A stretch of 47,568 nucleotides of DNA, from the NCBI GenBank assembly GCA_021736205.1, contig JAIPGF010000008.1, positions 1-47,568 of the forward strand, in the 5' to 3' direction. Below are positions 41,473-47,568 of this stretch, piece by piece. Source of the DNA: Candidatus Izemoplasma sp. (GTDB lineage: Bacteria; Bacillota_I; Bacilli_A; Izemoplasmatales; Izemoplasmataceae). Made by a program: the position numbers and the translations under genes. The notes beneath the pieces were generated by a model. That model saw only the letters and a list, made by a program, of their open reading frames with translations. It made no database searches and was not told where the DNA came from. Numbering within the stretch: position 1 is the first letter of the stretch; each line of letters starts with the position of its first letter.

Positions 41473-44400
41473 ATGAGTGCAAGACAAAGCACTCAAGAAA
41501 TTATGTTAAAAACAAAAAAAGTTTTATTATTTACAGTTTTAGCTTTATTCTTGTTTACCCTGTCGGCTTGTCAAGGTGAAGTTGGTCCAGTAGGACCAGC
41601 AGGACCAACAGGACCACAAGGAGAACAAGGTGAAGTTGGACCTGAAGGACCACAAGGTGAAATTGGACCAGCAGGACCTGCAGGACCACAAGGACCAGAA
41701 GGTGAAGTTGGACCAACCGGACCTGAAGGACCAACAGGACCTGCAGGACCACAAGGACCAGAAGGTGAAGTTGGACCAACCGGACCTGAAGGACCAACAG
41801 GACCTGCAGGACCACAAGGACCAACCGGACCACAAGGTGAAGTTGGACCAGCTGGACAAGATGGTGCCGATGGAGCTGATGGTGTTGATGGTTTAATACC
41901 TTTCGTTGGTGAAAACGGAAATTGGTTCATTGGTGAAACAGATACTGAAATCCCAGCTACCGGACCACAAGGTGAAGCGGGATTAAATCCAACTATTGGT
42001 GAAAATGGTAACTGGTTCGTTGGTGAAACAGATACTGGCGTTCGTGCTCAAGGATGGAGCGCATTTGAAATTTATCAAATGAACTACCCTGGATACGAAG
42101 GTACAGAAGAAGAGTGGATTGAAGCTCTATCTATGGATGAGTTAGTTCTTACTTTAACAGTTGTTTATAACAATGATGTTGAAGAAGAAATAAAATACTT
42201 AAATGGTGACGTTTTAGGCGTTTCTCCATACGAAGTTAACTGGTACTTAGATGCTGGATTCACAAACTTAGCTGATGAAGAATACATCACTGAAGATATG
42301 ATGGTTTACATCAATATTGCTTCAGATGATCTTCCAGAACCTACTTTAGATGACGTATTTGAAGTTACAGCTCTAGAAAATCCGACAGATACTTCTATTT
42401 ATAAAGTTGTTTCAGGAGAAACAATCTTTACATTAGCTGAAAATGTATTCTTATATAACTCTGATGGATCGTTCAATTCATTTGGTGCATCTGCAGTTTA
42501 TACAACATTAGATACTGAAGAAATTTTAGCTGAAATCACTCTAGTTGACGGTAATGTTGTAGAATTACGTTATGCAAGCACAAGCACAGCTGTTAAATCT
42601 GCAGATACAGATGTTGTAACTGTTGATGACACAACGACTACAGGTGCTGCTATGACAGTTCAATATGGAACTACTGTTCTCGATTTAATCGAAGCATTAG
42701 CACCTGTTGATGGAAGAGACCAAGTTTACACTGTATTAGATGACTCTGGAGACGCAGTTACTACTGGTACTACAGTTGTAGAGTATGGTTATGAACTTAA
42801 AGTTTTAGCTGAAGATGAAGCAACAACATTAACCTATGATATTTCATTAGTTAACAATCCTTCAGCAATCGAATTAGCATTAGTTGATGAACCTGCAAAT
42901 GTTATTTCGTTCACTGATGGTGAACTCGTAGTTCGTCCAGGAACAACACCTAGTTTATTACTTGCTGATTTAGAAGTTGTTAAAGATTTAGATAGTACTA
43001 TTGAAGTAGTAGATTCTGAATTAACTTCAAAAGATCTTGCTGATTTAAAAACTGGAGACAAAGTTCAAGTTACTGCTACAGATAACGAAAACACTAACAT
43101 TTATGTTGTGAAAGTTGTTGAAGCTTCTGAAACTGGAATTAAATTTGATACTACATTAGTTGATGGTACTATTATTGATGTTCCTTGGAACTATCCAGAC
43201 ACTGATTTAGCTACTGATATCACCAAAGTTGATTCAGATGCAACTTATGTACTACAAATTTGGGATGATTCATTAGATACACCTGCATTTGTTGATCATT
43301 CACCTGACGGTACATTGATCCAAGATGCTACATTCCAATTAGTTGTTACTGCTGAAGATGAAACTGAAATGGTTTATACATTTAACGTATTACCAAGTTC
43401 TTCTGTTGGTGTTGACATAGTTGACGACAAAGATCATATTGTTGTAAACTTAGGTGCTGATACAATTAATGTTGCTTGGGGAACTGAATCATATGACTTT
43501 GTTTCTGTATTAGAAGCTACTGATGGTTCTACAACTACATTTGCTGTTAAAACACCAGCTGACAATTCGAGAACTGGTATGGTTTATACAGGTGATGTTT
43601 TAGTTGTTACATCTGAAGATGGAACTGAAACAGCTGAATTTACTATTACAAGACAAGATAAGTTAAATAACGCAAGTTTATATACTAATCTTTCAAATTT
43701 AACTCTTGAATATATCGATAGTATTAGTGCTTCAACAATTTACTTAATCCCTAATGAATGGGTAAGCGCTACTCAATTAGATGAATTAGAGTTAGATGAA
43801 GTTGTTCGTGCATTACAAGGCGATTTAGATCCAGTTACAGATTACAGATTCCAAGATGACTCATTAATCGAGTTCATTATGGTTAACGATGATTATTTAC
43901 CAAACGATGATACTAATGACTATGGTATTGATGATGAAGAGTTTATTGATTGGGACGAAGTTGATCTTGCAGATCTAATCGTACGTGTTACTGCTCAAGA
44001 TGGTGAAACTACTGATGATTATTCTGTATCATTTATTTCTGAGTCTGGTTATACCGACATTAATACAGGTATGTATGTTGATGATTATGATGATACATTA
44101 ATCAGAAATATTTCTGGTAATAATATTGTCGTATATTCTGCTAACAGAGATTCTGATGATGCTGCTGCTATTATGGCACAATTCGACTTAGAAACCGAAA
44201 AAGAAACTTATACATTTGATACAAATACTGCTGGAGATTTAATAATCACAATCCAAGCAGAAGATGCTGCTGCAACTCCTGAAGACTATACTGTAGTTGA
44301 ATTTACATTTAGTAGCACAAATATTACTCTTGTTGATGAGCCAGTTGTAATCTTCAATGATACTTCGACTTATATTGAAGTTTATCCAGAAGTTACTCTT

Positions 44401-45210
44401 GGATCTCCTACTACTCCAGATGATATCGTTGCTGACTTTGACTTAGCTAATGAACATCAAACAGCTGATGATGATTTCTATGTATATGACTCTGTTGAAG
44501 ATACATACAGTGTTGCTGCTGGTGTATATAATGTAGAAGACTTTGATTATACGGTAGAAGATGCATATTATATCGAAATTACTGCAGAAGATGGAACTGT
44601 AGACTACTACGAAGTTGAAGTAGATGACAAGTTGAGCGATAATTCAATTATTGAAGTTACTGAACAGGAAGTATTTGTTCAAAGCGGAACTACATTAGAT
44701 GTTGTTTATGGTACTACAGTTGAAGATTTACTTGATGCTTTAGTATTAGATGCTAACTTCCAAGCTGCTGAAGTATTTGATAATGCTGAAAATACTAAAT
44801 ATTCAGGTGATGAGTTATTTGATTATGATTATATTACAATTACTGCACAAGATGGAACTACTGAAGATTATGTGATTATGGTTGATGCTGCTCCAGCACC
44901 TGCGGACAGCGATAGTACAGATATTTCTGATGCTACTGCTGATGCTGACGGAGTAGATGATGTGGTAGTTGCTGTTGATACAGATGCAATGACTATTACT
45001 GTCTCTGCAATGTTAGGTGAAAATGCTACTACTGAAGCTGACTTATTAGCTGAATTAGCTGCGTTAGATGCCGTATTTGCTGATACTAATCCATTTGTTG
45101 TTAACAATTCTGAAGGTCAAGACGATAGTGCAAATCTATTTAGTTACGATCTACTAGTTGTAACAGCTGAAGATGGTACTACTGCTACTTACACAATTAT
45201 TGTTGAGTAA
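41473..45210 (+). CDS. large collagen-like surface lipoprotein with repeated beta-sandwich domains
   Basis: A 1245-residue protein. Residues 1-32 are a lipoprotein signal with lipobox LSAC and lipidated Cys33. Residues 35-139 are 35 uninterrupted G-X-Y triplets ([12 protein letters not shown] style), a collagen-like stalk. Two GENGNWF(I/V)GETDT motifs follow, then a [20 protein letters not shown] segment and a beta-type segment (about 215-270). The rest is a chain of about ten repeats, each ending like [17 protein letters not shown], which resemble cadherin-like beta-sandwich domains. It is very acidic and has no other Cys and no LPXTG anchor. It should stand out from the membrane as a fibre. 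AGGAGG is three bases before this ATG; an ATG at 41503 is too far from it. Confidence 0.85.
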   Translation: MSARQSTQEIMLKTKKVLLFTVLALFLFTLSACQGEVGPVGPAGPTGPQGEQGEVGPEGPQGEIGPAGPAGPQGPEGEVGPTGPEGPTGPAGPQGPEGEVGPTGPEGPTGPAGPQGPTGPQGEVGPAGQDGADGADGVDGLIPFVGENGNWFIGETDTEIPATGPQGEAGLNPTIGENGNWFVGETDTGVRAQGWSAFEIYQMNYPGYEGTEEEWIEALSMDELVLTLTVVYNNDVEEEIKYLNGDVLGVSPYEVNWYLDAGFTNLADEEYITEDMMVYINIASDDLPEPTLDDVFEVTALENPTDTSIYKVVSGETIFTLAENVFLYNSDGSFNSFGASAVYTTLDTEEILAEITLVDGNVVELRYASTSTAVKSADTDVVTVDDTTTTGAAMTVQYGTTVLDLIEALAPVDGRDQVYTVLDDSGDAVTTGTTVVEYGYELKVLAEDEATTLTYDISLVNNPSAIELALVDEPANVISFTDGELVVRPGTTPSLLLADLEVVKDLDSTIEVVDSELTSKDLADLKTGDKVQVTATDNENTNIYVVKVVEASETGIKFDTTLVDGTIIDVPWNYPDTDLATDITKVDSDATYVLQIWDDSLDTPAFVDHSPDGTLIQDATFQLVVTAEDETEMVYTFNVLPSSSVGVDIVDDKDHIVVNLGADTINVAWGTESYDFVSVLEATDGSTTTFAVKTPADNSRTGMVYTGDVLVVTSEDGTETAEFTITRQDKLNNASLYTNLSNLTLEYIDSISASTIYLIPNEWVSATQLDELELDEVVRALQGDLDPVTDYRFQDDSLIEFIMVNDDYLPNDDTNDYGIDDEEFIDWDEVDLADLIVRVTAQDGETTDDYSVSFISESGYTDINTGMYVDDYDDTLIRNISGNNIVVYSANRDSDDAAAIMAQFDLETEKETYTFDTNTAGDLIITIQAEDAAATPEDYTVVEFTFSSTNITLVDEPVVIFNDTSTYIEVYPEVTLGSPTTPDDIVADFDLANEHQTADDDFYVYDSVEDTYSVAAGVYNVEDFDYTVEDAYYIEITAEDGTVDYYEVEVDDKLSDNSIIEVTEQEVFVQSGTTLDVVYGTTVEDLLDALVLDANFQAAEVFDNAENTKYSGDELFDYDYITITAQDGTTEDYVIMVDAAPAPADSDSTDISDATADADGVDDVVVAVDTDAMTITVSAMLGENATTEADLLAELAALDAVFADTNPFVVNNSEGQDDSANLFSYDLLVVTAEDGTTATYTIIVE
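41475..41494 (+). other. hairpin at the start codon
   Basis: GAGTGC (41475-41480) pairs with GCACTC (41489-41494), loop of eight bases. The stem begins with the G of the ATG and could hide the start of translation. Another CACTC/GAGTG set (41411-41415 with 41424-41428) upstream offers alternative pairings. Confidence 0.3.
41674..41823 (+). repeat. 63-bp exact tandem repeat in collagen-like region
   Basis: A unit of 63 bases (21 residues, seven G-X-Y triplets) starts at 41674, again at 41737, and a partial third at 41800. The copies are identical at the DNA level, including silent positions, until divergence after about 24 bases of the third copy. Confidence 0.9.
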
Positions 45211-45243
45211 CTAGTATATAGTGTAGAGTAAAGAATTAAGATT

Positions 45244-45279
45244 AAGGCGACACTGCCTATGCGGTGTTGCCTTTTTTTT
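45244..45279 (+). terminator. terminator after collagen-like gene
   Basis: Stem AAGGCGACACTGC/GCGGTGTTGCCTT with two G-T pairs, four-base loop and a T-run of eight. Confidence 0.88.
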
Positions 45280-45293
45280 ATTGTAATAATCAT

Positions 45294-45322
45294 TAGACAA
45301 AGTGTTGGGTGTTTGGTAAAAT
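45294..45322 (+). promoter_or_regulatory. promoter of small repeat-domain protein and polymerase
   Basis: TAGACA (45294-45299), a 17-base spacer and TAAAAT (45317-45322) preceded by TGG. The two genes that follow are twelve bases apart. Confidence 0.55.
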
Positions 45323-45352
45323 AACAGTAGACATATTTTATTGAGGTGACGT

Positions 45353-45739
45353 ATGAAATTAAACAGAAAATTTATTTTAATTATAATTGTATTGCTTATA
45401 GGTGCTTTGTTTTATGGATTGACCTATGAACCAAAACCAGAGGAAAGTGCAGATGGTCCTAGTTTATATACATTCAATACTAAGGTTGTTTCGACTGATG
45501 AATTTGTAGTTCAAGTTGATGAAGATAGTTTAATTATATTGGAAGGAACATCCCAAGAAGAAGTACTTAGTATAATTCTAGCAAGCAATGGTTCAAATCA
45601 GTCATATAGATTTACAACCAGTGAAGGCTCTGAGAAAAGTGTTGAACAGTTGTTTAGTTATGACAGGCTTTATGTAACAGCGCAAAATGGTGTAACTGAG
45701 GGTTATTATATTATTAAGGTCGTTGATACACTAAATTAA
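45353..45739 (+). CDS. membrane-anchored single copy of the surface repeat domain
   Basis: A 128-residue protein with an N-terminal membrane helix (residues 6-22, KFILIIIVLLIGALFYG) and no lipobox. The outside part is one beta-sandwich unit whose end, VEQLFSYDRLYVTAQNGVTEGYYIIKV, follows the same pattern as the repeats of the large lipoprotein (for example [21 protein letters not shown] region). It is therefore a free-standing relative. It sits behind its own promoter, and the polymerase gene follows after 12 bases. Interaction with the large protein or with the polymerase is plausible but unproven. GAGGTGAC lies before the ATG. Confidence 0.7.
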   Translation: MKLNRKFILIIIVLLIGALFYGLTYEPKPEESADGPSLYTFNTKVVSTDEFVVQVDEDSLIILEGTSQEEVLSIILASNGSNQSYRFTTSEGSEKSVEQLFSYDRLYVTAQNGVTEGYYIIKVVDTLN

Positions 45740-45751
45740 AGGGGAAGTAAT

Positions 45752-47568
45752 ATGGGGCGAAAAAGAAGATACTCAAAAGCATATAAAAAAGCACATCCAC
45801 TGACATCGATTTATTTGTTGCCAGTGCTTTTTATTATTGCGATAGTCCCACTTATTGTTTATGCTAAATTTATTGAGTTGGATGGCTTAGAAGCAATATA
45901 TTGGAAAGGTGGCAACTATCAATTCGACTTTTTTCATTATTATAAATCTATATACTTCATTATTGCATCATATATTGGCGCTTTAATAGTCTTAATTCTT
46001 TATTGGTTAGATAAATTAGATTTTGTTAAAACGTCATATTATAAACCAATGGGTGTATATGTTTTGTTTGTGTTTCTTTCATTCCTATTCGCAGATGATA
46101 TAGATGTTGCTTTAAGAGGTTATATCGAGATGTTTCAAGGGGTCTTTGTTCTAATTGGGTATATTTTACTCTTAATAACAATCATTAATCTTGTTAGACA
46201 TGAAAAACACTTAAAAGTTTTTATTGGTGCATTTATATTTGTTGGTCTTGGTGTTGGATTAATTGGTGTTGGTCAGTACTTTGGGCAGGATCTTTTTAGA
46301 ACTGAGTTTGGACAACTGCTTATCTTACCTAAAGAGTTTCATGCATTAGCAGATCAATTAAGATTTTCTTTTGCTGATTTTGCTGTTTATGCGACCTTAT
46401 ACAATACTAACTTTGTTGGAAGTTTTGCCGCACTGTTAATTCCCTTTAGTTTCGCACTCTATTTTTATCAAAAAAGAGCGATATACGCTATTATAACAAT
46501 TTTATTTGTTGGATTAATGGTATTTGTTGGGTTTGGTTCAAACTCACGTGCTGGTATTATTGGAGTTATTGCTGCATTGCTCTTAATTGCGATAATTTTT
46601 AGAAAAGAAGCAATGAGAAAACCTATATATATCATCATCCCATTTATATCTTTATTAGTTGTGGGGTATGGATTGAATGAGATATCTGATGGACGAATCA
46701 TCAATGAGTTTAAAAATTTAAGCATAAAAAAAGATTTAGAAAGAGCTGAAGAGCGTGCAGAAAATAGAGTTTATTTTAAAGAAATTGTTTTTGATGATTA
46801 TCATGCAGAAATAGTCACAGAAGAAAAAAGTCTACAGTTTGATTTTGTGCAGAATGAGCTTAATTTTTATGATTTAGATGGTACACCGCTTGAAACAACA
46901 AAAGAGGGGAGGCGTGTGACATTTAATCATGCGTCTTACGCTGATTATATCTTTACAAGAAGTGAAGATGGAAAATACTATAATGTAAGAGCGTATGGAA
47001 GAAGTTTTAATATTTGGTTAACAATTGATGGATTTAAATTTGAAGGCCTTAGTGGAGACTTATTCGATCCAGTTAATCCAGATAAAATTAAATTTCTAGA
47101 AACATACGGGTCTTTATTTTCATCAAGAACATTTATTTGGTCGAGATCAATTCCTATGTTAAAAAAACATTTACTTATAGGCGCAGGACCTGACATGTTC
47201 CCAATTGCTTTTCCACAAGATGATTTTGCTGGTAAACTAAACTTCATGGGCATCAGAACTGTGGTTGATAAGCCCCATAACATGTATTTACAAATGGGTG
47301 TTAACACGGGTGTGATTTCATTAGGTGCGATGCTTACTTTATTTGGACTCTATTTATCGGAGAGTTTTAAACTCTTTATTAATCGTAAATTTGAAACATT
47401 AAGTGATTATATCGGGGCAGGATTATTTGCAAGTGTGACTGCTTATTTAATTAGTGGGTTCTTTAATGATCAAATTATTAGTGTTGCCCCAATATTTTAC
47501 GCGATGCTTGGTCTTGGGATTGCGATAAATTTAATGATTAAAGAAAGCGAAAAAGAAGAAACTGTTTA
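45752..47568 (+). CDS. O-antigen ligase/Wzy-like polymerase, partial at window end
   Basis: A polytopic membrane protein open to the last base; 605 codons are seen and the C-terminus is missing. Hydrophobic helices fill residues 1-300, with basic start GRKRRYSKAYKKAH. Residues 261-268 read GSNSRAGI in the Wzy_C region, and near 507-524 comes KPHNMYLQMGVNTGV, the H-N-x-Y-L-Q signature of O-antigen ligases and polymerases. Between them is an extracytoplasmic domain (about 310-460), larger than usual. It would polymerise or attach sugar units on the outside of the membrane. GGGGAAG precedes the ATG. It follows the small repeat-domain gene by twelve bases and is in the same operon. Confidence 0.85.
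   Translation, partial: MGRKRRYSKAYKKAHPLTSIYLLPVLFIIAIVPLIVYAKFIELDGLEAIYWKGGNYQFDFFHYYKSIYFIIASYIGALIVLILYWLDKLDFVKTSYYKPMGVYVLFVFLSFLFADDIDVALRGYIEMFQGVFVLIGYILLLITIINLVRHEKHLKVFIGAFIFVGLGVGLIGVGQYFGQDLFRTEFGQLLILPKEFHALADQLRFSFADFAVYATLYNTNFVGSFAALLIPFSFALYFYQKRAIYAIITILFVGLMVFVGFGSNSRAGIIGVIAALLLIAIIFRKEAMRKPIYIIIPFISLLVVGYGLNEISDGRIINEFKNLSIKKDLERAEERAENRVYFKEIVFDDYHAEIVTEEKSLQFDFVQNELNFYDLDGTPLETTKEGRRVTFNHASYADYIFTRSEDGKYYNVRAYGRSFNIWLTIDGFKFEGLSGDLFDPVNPDKIKFLETYGSLFSSRTFIWSRSIPMLKKHLLIGAGPDMFPIAFPQDDFAGKLNFMGIRTVVDKPHNMYLQMGVNTGVISLGAMLTLFGLYLSESFKLFINRKFETLSDYIGAGLFASVTAYLISGFFNDQIISVAPIFYAMLGLGIAINLMIKESEKEETV

Noticed and set aside
41674-41823. Could the 63-bp repeats be a CRISPR array?
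   Set aside because: Repeats are direct and contiguous with no spacers, and are in frame in a collagen-like protein.
41545-41930. Four overlapping open frames opposite or beside the collagen-like region
   Set aside because: They only mirror the G-X-Y codon repeat; low-complexity peptides, no ribosome site.
1-47568. Mobile elements, integrases, prophage or toxin-antitoxin modules
   Set aside because: No transposase, recombinase, terminal repeats or recognisable toxin pair was found; encapsulin alone is not evidence of a prophage.

Overview
The window is AT-rich, double-stranded bacterial DNA with tightly packed genes, short intergenic spacers, strong AGGAGG-type ribosome binding sites and many intrinsic terminators. 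UGA is used as a stop (for example at 7986-7988 and 34521-34523) and Trp is read from UGG, so the standard bacterial code applies and the code-4 mycoplasmas and spiroplasmas are excluded. A low-GC Firmicutes/Tenericutes gene set, many lipoproteins and small membrane proteins, FabV, YaaA and a type of housekeeping gene common in free-living Mollicutes relatives suggest a bacterium near the Izemoplasma/Haloplasma/Acholeplasma group. This placement is an inference from gene content; no rRNA or marker tree is available here.

Layout. 1-7000: a release-factor-fold protein, two tandem paralogous mini membrane proteins, a MarR regulator with a DUF6544-type protein, a MATE exporter and a membrane-anchored glycerophosphodiesterase. 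7100-12500: a cytoplasmic-looking GH17 enzyme with an unknown partner, an aldo/keto reductase, two small exported proteins and the pseudokinase-fold AMPylase SelO. 12500-20300: a CopB-type copper ATPase, a nitronate monooxygenase/FabK-like flavoprotein, a membrane EAL protein with a decayed GGDEF domain, YaaA, a FabG-like reductase and a tocopherol-cyclase-family protein. 20300-33000: Mn-type superoxide dismutase, two coupled ABC ATPase-permease fusions with a DUF2785 protein, an UPF0173 hydrolase, a cupin-like protein, a YjjG-like phosphatase, a Nudix-flavoprotein-TsaC run and FabV.

33000-40750 carries two unusual ion-channel-like proteins (one with a GYGD filter and a short-repeat insert outside the membrane, one of CASTOR/POLLUX type), an amidase-MutY pair, and a compact encapsulin cassette: an encapsulated ferritin ending in a cargo-loading peptide, followed at once by the shell protein. 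With SodA, YaaA, MutY and CopB this gives the window a theme of iron, copper and peroxide control (inference).

40750-47568 is the most unusual part. A 720-base non-coding stretch holds two good promoters, a 26-bp dyad over a -35 box, a structured leader with a strong Shine-Dalgarno in front of a two-codon reading frame, and an internal terminator. It leads into a 1245-residue lipoprotein with a collagen-like stalk (35 G-X-Y triplets, partly from exact 63-bp tandem repeats) and about ten very acidic beta-sandwich repeats. Next come a small membrane-anchored protein that is one free-standing copy of the same repeat, and an O-antigen-ligase/Wzy-like polymerase cut by the window end. I read this as a candidate cell-surface fibre and glycan locus that is controlled at both DNA and RNA level. 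No tRNA, rRNA, insertion sequence, integrase or CRISPR array was seen.
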